Shown here in pieces: positions 1-6,481 of a DNA stretch of 6,481 nucleotides (positions within the stretch are counted from its first letter, which is position 1; each line of letters opens with the position of its first letter). This stretch comes from Magnetococcales bacterium (GTDB lineage: Bacteria > Pseudomonadota > Magnetococcia > Magnetococcales > JADFYX01). The notes below the pieces were generated by a model that was given only the letters and a program-made list of their open reading frames with translations, was not told the DNA's origin and ran no database searches. Where the stretch lies: the NCBI GenBank assembly GCA_015232795.1, contig JADFYX010000143.1, forward strand, positions 1 to 6,481, given 5' to 3'. The position numbers were made by a program, and so were the translations under genes.

Positions 1-23
1 ACTAAGGGATCTTTCTTATCTAT

Positions 24-52
24 ATGGCAATAGAGTCTGATTACACTATAAA
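24..52 (+). promoter_or_regulatory. Possible sigma70-type promoter upstream of the first gene
   Basis: ATGGCA at 24-29 matches four of six positions of the -35 consensus and TATAAA at 47-52 matches five of six of the -10 consensus, with a 17-base spacer. Transcription would begin about 30 bases before the ATG at 92. In DNA this AT-rich, chance matches are common, so this is a suggestion only; the true promoter could lie left of the window. Confidence 0.3.
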
Positions 53-91
53 AATAAAAAATGTAAGATAGTAATAAGGATTAAAAATATA

Positions 92-562
92 ATGAGCAGT
101 GATAGCGCAGTTGCAGCACCTTCTACCTCATTTTCCCAAAGGTTAAATGGTCGATACAATGGTATTATACGTATGGCAGATGCGTGGCATCTGGCAGCAG
201 CGGTGGCTACATATAATGAGTGGTATATAGTTGATCCTGCCAACCAAGATCGACTTCGCAGTGTGGATGGTTCCGATGCTGGCTGTTATCTGGAGGAGTT
301 GTTGGAAGAGATACTTCGAGAAGAGAAAGGGGTGTGGAGCACTTTGCTATATGTGCAGGAAATATCCGACCCCCAGATAATCAAAATTTTTCATCCTCGC
401 AGAGCAGGTTGTGGTTGTGGAGGCCAGGGGGGGATAGTCCCTTGGAGGGTGCTAACCAGAATAAAACCTGATTCAGTACCGCAATGGCAGCAAGAGAGCT
501 GTGAAGTGCAAACCCCTGAGACAGGATTTAGTGGGTTTTCATGGCTGAAAAAACTGTTTTAA
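92..562 (+). CDS. Hypothetical protein with a GCGCGG motif (156 aa)
   Basis: I do not recognise this protein and assign no function. The ATG at 92 has an AAGGA ribosome binding site at 76-80, and no later start has a better one. There is no signal peptide or clear membrane segment, so it is probably cytoplasmic. Residues 1-15 are Ser/Ala-rich. Residues 26-42 look like an amphipathic Ala-rich helix, and residues 66-80 are strongly acidic and probably helical (LEELLEEILREEKG). A Cys/Gly cluster, GCGCGG, lies at residues 106-111 directly after a basic HPRR, and further cysteines occur at 65 and 137. The protein ends in an aromatic/basic tail, WLKKLF. Two closely spaced cysteines could bind a metal or form a disulfide, but no known cluster motif is complete. 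It lies 40 bases upstream of the exported M49 peptidase and is probably co-transcribed with it, which is the only functional hint. Confidence 0.75.
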   Translation: MSSDSAVAAPSTSFSQRLNGRYNGIIRMADAWHLAAAVATYNEWYIVDPANQDRLRSVDGSDAGCYLEELLEEILREEKGVWSTLLYVQEISDPQIIKIFHPRRAGCGCGGQGGIVPWRVLTRIKPDSVPQWQQESCEVQTPETGFSGFSWLKKLF

Positions 563-581
563 AATAGAAAAAATATAATGC

Positions 582-590
582 AAGGTGGAG
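582..590 (+). promoter_or_regulatory. Ribosome binding site deciding the peptidase start
   Basis: AAGGTGGAG lies 12 bases before the ATG at 603. It also contains the in-frame GTG at 585, an alternative start that would add six residues. That GTG has no Shine-Dalgarno sequence of its own, since the bases before it are A/T-rich. The purine-rich stretch is therefore better read as the ribosome binding site for 603 than as coding sequence. Confidence 0.55.
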
Positions 591-602
591 AATTTTTTGC
601 AA

Positions 603-2285
603 ATGTCGGATAACCACACTCTGACCAATATCTTTTATAAAAACTATCTCCCCAGTTTTATTTCGAAAAAAACTGTAGCCTTATCACTGTACCTCACTTT
701 TATATTATCGTTATCCATACTCTCCGTAGCTAGTGCTGCCCAAAACAGCATGCCTACAGATGATGAAATCAATGCAAACCTTAAAAAATTTGTTGCAGTC
801 AAGCTAAAGACCGACCTTTCCCAGTTAAGTGAAAATCAACGTCAAATGTTATCTCTTCTAAGGGATGCAGCCATGATAATGGATGATATCTTCTGGCAGC
901 AGGCATATGGCAGTCGTGATAAACTTTTTGCCAAATGGCCAAAGCAATCAATCCAGAAGCTCTTGGCAATTCATTATGGCCCATGGGATAGATATAGTGG
1001 TGACAAGCCTCTTTTTGCAAAAGGTGGCATAAAACCCCCTGGGGCTAACTTTTATCCTGCCGATATGGATAAGAGGGAGCTTGAGGTTGCAGGGCAAGAT
1101 AATCCAGCTTTAATAAGTCCTTACACTATGGTGCGTCGTAGTGCCAACGGTAAACTTATCTCCATACCGTACCATCAATTTTTTGCAACTGAGCATAAAC
1201 TTGCAGCCGAAAAACTGCGCAAGGCTTCCGGGCTGGCCCAAGATCCAGGTTTTAAACGTTATCTAATTCTCAGGGCAGATGCCCTCTTAAACGATGACTA
1301 CCAAGCCAGTGATTTTGCCTGGATGGCGATGAAAAATAATTTGCTGGATATTATTATCGGTCCCATAGAAATATATGAGGACAAGTTGGGATATAAGGCA
1401 GCTCATGAAGCATTTGTACTGTTAAAAGATATGGCTTGGAGCAAAAAGTTGGAGATGTACGCCAAACTGCTGCCAAGCTGGCAAAAGCAGTTACCTGTAC
1501 CCCAAGCATATAAACAGGACTCCCCCGGTGCTGAGTCTGATCTTGGTGTTTATGATGTTCTCCTCTATGCTGGTGATGCCTCAGCTACCCGTGCCATTGC
1601 CGTCCATCTACCAAATGATGCCGAGGTCCAGTTAATAGCAGGTTCTAGGCGGTTACAGCTTAAAAATGCTATGGAGGCTAAATTCAACCATATAGTCAAA
1701 CCTATGGCTAGATTGCTTATTGAGCCATCCCAACTTGATCATGTCAGCTTGCAGGCTTTTTTTAACAACACCATGTACCATGAAATTGCCCACGGGTTGG
1801 GGGTGAAAAAGTTGGTTGTATCCAAAAATAGTGTTGAGAGTGCCTTAAAAGAGAACAGTTGGATGGTTGAAGAGGGTAAGGCCGATGCCTTGGGACTTTT
1901 TATCGCTGCTAAACTACAGCAAAAAGAGGGGTGGCCAAGGGATAAACTGTTGGACTCTTTAGTAACATCGTTTACCTCAATTTTTCGTTCAATCCGTTTT
2001 GGAAGTAGCAGTTCCCATGCGAGAGCCAACCTTATCCGTTTTAATTATCTCAAAGAAAAAAAGGTTTTTATACGTTCGCCCCAAGGGCTATACCGCATAG
2101 ACCCCAAACGTATGGAGGCTGCACTATCTTCACTAATTGCCATCATATTACGTCTGCAAGGAGATGGGGATTATGCAGGGGTAATTAAGTTTGAAAAAAA
2201 ATATGGCACTATCGGTCCACAATTGGCAAAAGATTTACAAAGGTTGCAAAATGCAGGCATACCTCAGGATGCGGTTTTTGAATAA
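603..2285 (+). CDS. Exported M49-family (dipeptidyl-peptidase III-like) zinc metallopeptidase
   Basis: Predicted zinc peptidase of family M49, whose known members remove dipeptides from the N-terminus of short peptides. From the ATG at 603 it has 560 residues; GTG 585 would give 566. Residues 25-42 are a hydrophobic signal-peptide core after a Ser-Lys-Lys, with a plausible signal peptidase I site near A45|A46 (ASA|AQ), so the enzyme should act in the periplasm or outside. HEIAH at 393-397 supplies two zinc-binding histidines and the catalytic Glu394. EEGKAD at 423-428 matches the second M49 motif (EECRAD/E), with Glu424 the probable third ligand. GPIEIYED (253-260) and LPND (336-339) also resemble conserved M49 segments, and His472 is a tentative match to a conserved active-site histidine. 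Classical eukaryotic members have HExxxH; the five-residue HExxH form is known in some bacterial M49 enzymes of similar size. Most studied M49 enzymes are cytosolic, so the signal peptide is notable. The gene follows the 156-residue protein by 40 bases. Confidence 0.85.
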   Translation: MSDNHTLTNIFYKNYLPSFISKKTVALSLYLTFILSLSILSVASAAQNSMPTDDEINANLKKFVAVKLKTDLSQLSENQRQMLSLLRDAAMIMDDIFWQQAYGSRDKLFAKWPKQSIQKLLAIHYGPWDRYSGDKPLFAKGGIKPPGANFYPADMDKRELEVAGQDNPALISPYTMVRRSANGKLISIPYHQFFATEHKLAAEKLRKASGLAQDPGFKRYLILRADALLNDDYQASDFAWMAMKNNLLDIIIGPIEIYEDKLGYKAAHEAFVLLKDMAWSKKLEMYAKLLPSWQKQLPVPQAYKQDSPGAESDLGVYDVLLYAGDASATRAIAVHLPNDAEVQLIAGSRRLQLKNAMEAKFNHIVKPMARLLIEPSQLDHVSLQAFFNNTMYHEIAHGLGVKKLVVSKNSVESALKENSWMVEEGKADALGLFIAAKLQQKEGWPRDKLLDSLVTSFTSIFRSIRFGSSSSHARANLIRFNYLKEKKVFIRSPQGLYRIDPKRMEAALSSLIAIILRLQGDGDYAGVIKFEKKYGTIGPQLAKDLQRLQNAGIPQDAVFE

Positions 2286-2370
2286 ACAATGCACACACTC
2301 TTATACTTGTGAGAATGGATTTTGGTAGAAATTACTGTTATATTGAGATATTGCAATATTTTTTACGGCT

Positions 2371-2374
2371 AAGG
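2371..2374 (+). promoter_or_regulatory. Ribosome binding site of the radical SAM gene
   Basis: AAGG eight bases before the ATG at 2383 gives normal Shine-Dalgarno spacing and supports that start. The bases between it and the start (TTCTCACA, 2376-2383) are the exact reverse complement of TGTGAGAA at 2308-2315, so a leader transcript could in principle fold over the start codon. Confidence 0.5.
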
Positions 2375-2382
2375 TTTCTCAC

Positions 2383-3984
2383 ATGGCAAAAGCACTTTTA
2401 ATTGTTCCACATTTTTGGGACCCGGTATGTGTTCCTCTAGGAATATCTTCTCTTAAAGCCTACTGTGAGCCACACGGTCACCAAATAGCCCTCTTTGATT
2501 ATAATATGGTTGGTGATGTTTTCAGTGTGCAAAAGGAGTATTTTGAGATTGGGATACGACAGTTTCCCCAATGGAAAAATTGGAACATAGCTCGTAACGG
2601 CACAGAGACTCTAGCTTTACACCAGTTGGTATATCTTTTTATGAAAGATGAACCCAACTATAAAGAGCTATGTGCTGAGATTGTCAATGTAAACGGTGCA
2701 CCTCACGATACATTCATGGCAGCTTTTGATGTTACCGCCTTTGATGATCTGTTCGCTAAACTATATGGACGTATAGAGGAGATTCTCCTCCAACTACTCA
2801 AAAAAAACACTCCCCAAGTTGTTGGTTGTTCTCTATACAATTCAACCTGGCCTGCAACACTTTTTATATTAAAAATGGTGAAAAAACTCCATCCCAATGT
2901 GCGTACTGTGGTGGGTGGCCCCGGGCCTATTATGGGGATTATATCCAAAGAAGAGGAGATACAATCTTTTTTTAACGCTCACGACTGTATAGATTATTAT
3001 GTTGTTGGCGAAGGTGAAGCAGCCTTTTTGGATATATTGAATGACAGTGAGATGCCCCCGGCAATAGTCCGTCCCCAAAACTACATAAAAAAAATGGTTG
3101 ACTTACCCTTGCCAGATTATGCTGACCTGGATTTAAGATACTATCTCTCTCTATCTATAGCGAGTGCACGGGGGTGTCCTTTCGAGTGTTCTTTTTGTGC
3201 GGAAACTATTTTTTGGAAAGGGTTCCGCTCAACACCAAAAGCGCAATTTTATAAAAATGTAAAACAGCTAAGTAAAAAATATAATCGTCGCTGTATCTAT
3301 ATCTGTGATTCACTATCCAACCATATAATAACCGATTTAACGGATTTAACTCATAAGGATGGTATACCGTTAAAATATGACTGTTACCTGCGGGCTGATG
3401 TCTCTTGTACCTACGAAGAGAGAGCTGAAAAGTGGAGTCTTGGTGGTCTGCACCGGGCTAGGCTGGGTATGGAGTCGGCAAGTCAGCGGATTCTTGATGA
3501 GATGGTAAAAAAAACCGATGTGGGAACCATGGAGAAAAGTTTAGCGGTTCTCTCGGGTGCTGATATTGTTACAAGCACTCTTTGGATTGTTGGTTATCCG
3601 GGTGAGACAGAGGCTGAATTTGCAGAGACATTGAGCTTTATCAAACGCAATAAAAACCATATTCACCAAGCCGATCCTTGGCTGTTTCAATTTCATCCAG
3701 AGGGGTTGGCAGGATCAGATCATTTAGCCGAGTCTGGTGTAAAAACCCGTTTTAGCTCTCAACTAAACAGACTTTTTGCTATCACCCCCTACGTAGTTGG
3801 TAAAGGTTTAACCTTGGCAGAAAGATTTGATAGGTTAGAGCGGTTTGAACGAGCCAGAGTTGAAGCGGGGGTGGCAAATCCCTACTCATTTAGAGAGTGG
3901 AATCAGGCCGATCACCGCTGGCAAGAGTTGGGGCATAAACGACCCTTGACGCTTGTAGATCATATGGCTCCACTTATACGATAA
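2383..3984 (+). CDS. B12-binding-domain radical SAM protein
   Basis: Predicted radical SAM enzyme of the cobalamin-binding-domain class (BchE/HpnJ-like architecture), 533 residues and cytoplasmic. The radical SAM core carries CPFECSFC at residues 265-272, whose Cys265, Cys269 and Cys272 would hold the [4Fe-4S] cluster that cleaves S-adenosylmethionine. GMESASQ at 362-368 followed by RILDEMVKK is typical of this subgroup. The N-terminal Rossmann-like half shows the usual landmarks: a first strand (ALLIVP, 4-9), PLGISSLKAYCEPHGH (18-33), VGCSLYNST (147-155), VVGGPGP (176-182), VVGEGE (207-212) and the LPLPDY linker (241-246). The DxHxxG lower-ligand motif for cobalamin is absent, as in many members, so B12 binding is uncertain. 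About 100 residues (42-140) between the first part of that domain and VGCS match nothing I know. The reaction cannot be told from sequence; methyl transfer or another radical rearrangement is possible. The gene starts 97 bases after the peptidase. Confidence 0.88.
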   Translation: MAKALLIVPHFWDPVCVPLGISSLKAYCEPHGHQIALFDYNMVGDVFSVQKEYFEIGIRQFPQWKNWNIARNGTETLALHQLVYLFMKDEPNYKELCAEIVNVNGAPHDTFMAAFDVTAFDDLFAKLYGRIEEILLQLLKKNTPQVVGCSLYNSTWPATLFILKMVKKLHPNVRTVVGGPGPIMGIISKEEEIQSFFNAHDCIDYYVVGEGEAAFLDILNDSEMPPAIVRPQNYIKKMVDLPLPDYADLDLRYYLSLSIASARGCPFECSFCAETIFWKGFRSTPKAQFYKNVKQLSKKYNRRCIYICDSLSNHIITDLTDLTHKDGIPLKYDCYLRADVSCTYEERAEKWSLGGLHRARLGMESASQRILDEMVKKTDVGTMEKSLAVLSGADIVTSTLWIVGYPGETEAEFAETLSFIKRNKNHIHQADPWLFQFHPEGLAGSDHLAESGVKTRFSSQLNRLFAITPYVVGKGLTLAERFDRLERFERARVEAGVANPYSFREWNQADHRWQELGHKRPLTLVDHMAPLIR

Positions 3985-4055
3985 TGTTAATACCATTTGA
4001 TTATATTTAAATTAAGTTGTTTAAAAAGACTATGCCATGGACGTTTTGATATATA

Positions 4056-4085
4056 TTGACATACAACAGGCCATTAAATTAGACT
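4056..4085 (+). promoter_or_regulatory. Candidate sigma70 promoter for the acylation module
   Basis: A perfect TTGACA at 4056-4061 is followed after 18 bases by TAGACT (4080-4085), which matches four of six -10 positions. It sits in the 233-base AT-rich gap before the SGNH gene. If real, the message would have an untranslated leader of about 125 bases before the ATG at 4218. The long gap after the radical SAM gene independently suggests that a new transcription unit begins here. I found no convincing GC-rich hairpin with a T-run in the gap. Confidence 0.4.
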
Positions 4086-4217
4086 TCTCTAGTTTATTGA
4101 AATAGCTCGTAAATTTTTATTTTATTTTGATTGTTTCGTTCCTTTTGCAGGTCTGTTTTTTATGTCAAGAGTACTATTTATTGTCCATTTGGCCTCTGTG
4201 TTTTTGGTTCTAGCATA

Positions 4218-5351
4218 ATGACCAATACCAACCATCCAACTTGCAATACAAAGACAGATATATCTTATAAACAAGAGTCTGGTTCCTCTTCCCTCTCATC
4301 TCTACTACGTCTATTTGCCATTATATTATTAATTTTTGTGACTCCCATGTTGGTGGTTGGTGATAAAAGCAGTCGCTTTGAATTTGACCCTGGGCACAGA
4401 CAAAATTTAGCCAAGATAAAACCAGATTATGTTTTTATAGGTAGTTCAATGTTGGTGTCCCGCATGGATGTTGATCATTTTAATACCATAATGGATGGTA
4501 AAATCGGTTATATGCTTTCTGATGTTGGTGCTCTCTCATCATTATGGTTTTTGTGGTTGAAAAATAGTCTTATTGCTTCTGGGGTAAAGCCAAAGGTAGT
4601 TTTTATCTTTTTTAGACATACTGCCTTGACCAATCCGGCCCAAAACTCAAGCTCAGTTTTTATAATGGAAAAAATTCAAAAAAATTCATTGGATTCAGAG
4701 CCGATTTACGATCAGGTCATGGGGTATCATAAAGATTTTTTTGACCTCATGAGGGAGTGGCTTTTAAAGCTCTATCCTATACAGGATTTCTGGCATAAAG
4801 ATGTGAATTGGATTGTCGATAGTGCAGGTTTTCTTTTTGGCCTGCCGGAATATGCTAGTTATAAATATCAGGCTTTTGTCCATCCAGAACAGATCACTAC
4901 AAAACAGAGAAGAGCAATGATGGCTGCCAGAGAGGCTCTAAAATCTCGCATTGCTTATGAGGTGTTTACCGATAAAAACCAACGGGACCAGAAAAACCAC
5001 ATTAGCAAATCTTTTACGGCTGAATCACAATTAAACTTTAAAAAGCGTCTACCACTGTCGTTTTTGCCCCAAATTGTGAGACTTGGAAAAGAGGCTGGTT
5101 TAAAATTGGTTTTTGTGCGCATTAAATCTAGACCAAACAGAAATAACTCAGTCTCCAAAAGTTTGCTTATGGACCGTTATATTGCAGATTTATCCCAATA
5201 TGCCGAAAAAAATGGTATTGCATTTCATGACTTTACCCAAGATCATAACATTACCTTTCCCATGTACAACGATGGGGCTCATATAGCCCCTGAATATATG
5301 AAATTTTGGACAGAGAATTTTGTTGTCCGCCTTGGGGAGCATCTCAAGTGA
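4218..5351 (+). CDS. Membrane-anchored SGNH-fold protein, putative O-acyltransferase partner of the MBOAT
   Basis: Predicted extracytoplasmic SGNH/GDSL-fold protein of 377 residues, resembling the partner proteins encoded beside AlgI-type acyltransferases. After a polar N-terminus, one hydrophobic segment (about residues 30-47, LLRLFAIILLIFVTPMLVV) should anchor it in the inner membrane with the rest in the periplasm. VFIGSSMLVSR at 72-82 matches block I with GSS in place of GDS, so Ser77 is the likely nucleophile. DGAH at 352-355 matches block V, giving the Asp352/His355 of the triad. Both motifs sit at the expected ends of the domain. The frame is open back to a TTG at 4131, which would add 29 residues, but that start has no ribosome binding site and follows a stop codon directly. 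The ATG at 4218 also lacks a strong site, so the start is uncertain. The stop overlaps the next gene by four bases. The likely role is to place acyl groups, probably acetyl, on a glycan; hydrolase activity is an alternative. Confidence 0.8.
   Translation: MTNTNHPTCNTKTDISYKQESGSSSLSSLLRLFAIILLIFVTPMLVVGDKSSRFEFDPGHRQNLAKIKPDYVFIGSSMLVSRMDVDHFNTIMDGKIGYMLSDVGALSSLWFLWLKNSLIASGVKPKVVFIFFRHTALTNPAQNSSSVFIMEKIQKNSLDSEPIYDQVMGYHKDFFDLMREWLLKLYPIQDFWHKDVNWIVDSAGFLFGLPEYASYKYQAFVHPEQITTKQRRAMMAAREALKSRIAYEVFTDKNQRDQKNHISKSFTAESQLNFKKRLPLSFLPQIVRLGKEAGLKLVFVRIKSRPNRNNSVSKSLLMDRYIADLSQYAEKNGIAFHDFTQDHNITFPMYNDGAHIAPEYMKFWTENFVVRLGEHLK
5334..5339 (+). promoter_or_regulatory. Ribosome binding site of the MBOAT gene inside the SGNH gene
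   Basis: GGGGAG lies eight bases before the GTG at 5348, within the last codons of the upstream gene. This supports the GTG start and the four-base GTGA overlap, an arrangement typical of translationally coupled genes. Confidence 0.7.
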
Positions 5352-6481
5352 TTTTTCATAGTTTGGAATATCTAATTTTTTTGCCATTGGTTGTGGTCAT
5401 CTATTGGATTCTCAACCGGGAAATGCAGGTGATATTTCTCATTGGCATGAGTTATTTTTTTTACGGTTATATCCACCCCTGGTTTCTCTATCTGATTTTA
5501 ACTTCTACGGTTGTCGATTATTATTGCGGCTTGGCTATGGGTCGCTTTCCTCAACACAAGCTCAAGGCACTGCTGTTTAGTATTACGGTAAATCTTGGTC
5601 TGTTGGGATATTTTAAATATTTTGGCTTTTTTGTCGAAAATGTGGCAGAGCTATTGAATATCCTAGGGTTGCCAAGTTTTACCAACAATTTGGATATTTA
5701 TCTTCCTGTTGGCATCTCTTTTTACACCTTTCAAACTATGAGCTACACCATTGATATCTACCGTGGTCAGCTTGAACCTAGAAAGAAATTTTTAGATTTC
5801 GCTCTATTTGTCTCTTTTTTCCCCCAACTGGTAGCAGGGCCAATTGAGAGGGCAGTTAACTTTCTGCCCCAGATCGAAAAAAAACGATCTCTTAGTGTTA
5901 GTGATGTGCAAAGTGCGCTGTTTTTATTGGTATGGGGATTCTTTAAAAAAATGGTGATTGCTGATAATATCGCCTTTATTGTAAGTAAAATATTTCTCTT
6001 GGAAAACACCTCATTTATGTTGGTATGGGTTGGAGCGTTTGCCTTTGGCATACAGGTATTTGCTGACTTTTCTGCCTATACTGATATTGCCCGTGGCTCA
6101 GCCCGTCTACTGGGGTTTAAGCTTTCACAAAACTTCAACCATCCCTATGTTTCTGCCTCTCCTACAGAATTTTGGCAACGCTGGCATATATCCCTCACAT
6201 CATGGGTTCACGATTATATTTTTATCTCACTGGCCCTGTCCCGGCGTTTGCGGACAGCTTTTGCTGGTCTGATAATCAGCCTTTTTATCACATTTTTTTT
6301 AAACGGTCTTTGGCATGGAGCAGGCTGGAATTTTATACTATGGGGCCTCTACCATTTTGTGCTTTTACTGATATATGCCTGGGCAAAATCTGTCACTCCA
6401 GAGCACATCCGTGACCAACAATGGTTGAGGCCGTTGCAGATTTTATTGATGTTTATTCTGCTCCAGCCAAGTTATGTTATC
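5348..6481 (+). CDS. MBOAT-family membrane O-acyltransferase, AlgI-like (3' partial)
   Basis: Polytopic membrane acyltransferase of the MBOAT family, close in pattern to AlgI and DltB, which move acyl groups across the inner membrane for transfer to surface polymers. The frame starts at GTG 5348 and stays open to the right edge: 378 residues are visible and roughly 100 are probably missing given the usual 460-520. The N-terminus (MIFHSLEYLIFLP) is typical of the family. Diagnostic segments in order are LPVGISFYTFQTMSYTIDIYRG (119-140), FFPQLVAGPIERA (157-169), FADFSAYTDIARG (238-250), HPYVSASPTEFWQRWHISLTSW (265-286) and NGLWHGAGWNFILWGLYH (319-336). His323 in GLWHGA is the conserved MBOAT catalytic histidine, and His280 in QRWH is the other highly conserved one. 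Many hydrophobic segments fit a multi-pass protein. The four-base overlap with the SGNH gene indicates coupled expression and a shared pathway. The acyl group and acceptor are not determined here; acetyl onto an exopolysaccharide or other surface glycan is the commonest role. Confidence 0.93.
   Translation, partial: MIFHSLEYLIFLPLVVVIYWILNREMQVIFLIGMSYFFYGYIHPWFLYLILTSTVVDYYCGLAMGRFPQHKLKALLFSITVNLGLLGYFKYFGFFVENVAELLNILGLPSFTNNLDIYLPVGISFYTFQTMSYTIDIYRGQLEPRKKFLDFALFVSFFPQLVAGPIERAVNFLPQIEKKRSLSVSDVQSALFLLVWGFFKKMVIADNIAFIVSKIFLLENTSFMLVWVGAFAFGIQVFADFSAYTDIARGSARLLGFKLSQNFNHPYVSASPTEFWQRWHISLTSWVHDYIFISLALSRRLRTAFAGLIISLFITFFLNGLWHGAGWNFILWGLYHFVLLLIYAWAKSVTPEHIRDQQWLRPLQILLMFILLQPSYVI

Noticed and set aside
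46..243. Minus-strand 65-codon frame over the start of the first gene, with a hydrophobic tail
   Set aside because: It overlaps the better supported plus-strand gene and its apparent membrane tail comes from the A/T-rich upstream spacer read backwards.
2190..2200. Run of eight A residues within the peptidase gene, a possible frameshift site
   Set aside because: The reading frame continues intact through the run to a stop with no overlapping alternative product, and such A-runs are expected in DNA this AT-rich.
2348..2364. Palindrome ATATTGCAATAT followed by a T-run, resembling a terminator after the peptidase gene
   Set aside because: The palindrome has no loop; allowing one leaves only four A-T pairs, too weak for a Rho-independent terminator.
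5767..6051. Minus-strand open frame of 94 codons
   Set aside because: It lies wholly inside the MBOAT coding sequence, whose diagnostic motifs are clear on the plus strand, and its translation resembles no known protein.
6030..6414. Two overlapping plus-strand frames of 80 codons each near the right edge
   Set aside because: Both are out-of-frame readings of the MBOAT gene, which carries the catalytic GLWHGA motif in its own frame through this region.

Overview
The window is AT-rich bacterial DNA with five plus-strand protein genes and no RNA genes, CRISPR array, insertion sequence or convincing Rho-independent terminator. Gram-negative ancestry is likely: there is an exported metallopeptidase and a membrane-anchored SGNH protein next to an AlgI-type MBOAT, which in Gram-negative bacteria usually serves periplasmic glycan acetylation. 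The cobalamin-type radical SAM enzyme fits an anaerobe, microaerophile or metabolically versatile proteobacterium/Desulfobacterota-like organism. The genus cannot be read from this sequence.

Left part (about 1-2285): a possible promoter precedes an unrecognised 156-residue protein with a GCGCGG motif. It is followed 40 bases later by an exported M49 (dipeptidyl-peptidase III-type) zinc metallopeptidase carrying HEIAH and EEGKAD. The two are probably co-transcribed.

Middle (2383-3984): a cobalamin-binding-type radical SAM protein (CxxxCxxC at residues 265-272). Its Rossmann-like N-terminal domain lacks the DxHxxG cobalamin-ligand motif and holds a stretch of about 100 residues with no recognisable motif. 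It has its own ribosome binding site and may or may not share the upstream transcript.

Right part (about 3985-6481): a 233-base AT-rich gap with a perfect TTGACA box leads into a two-gene O-acylation module. The first gene encodes a membrane-anchored SGNH-fold protein (GSS block I, DGAH block V). It overlaps by four bases a GTG-started MBOAT acyltransferase that runs off the right edge with 378 codons visible. By analogy with AlgI/AlgJ/AlgX and DltB/DltD pairs, the MBOAT would pass acyl groups across the inner membrane and the SGNH partner would place them on an extracytoplasmic acceptor. No glycosyltransferase or polymerase gene is in view, so the acceptor is unknown. No link between the acylation pair and the upstream peptidase and radical SAM genes is shown beyond shared strand and proximity.
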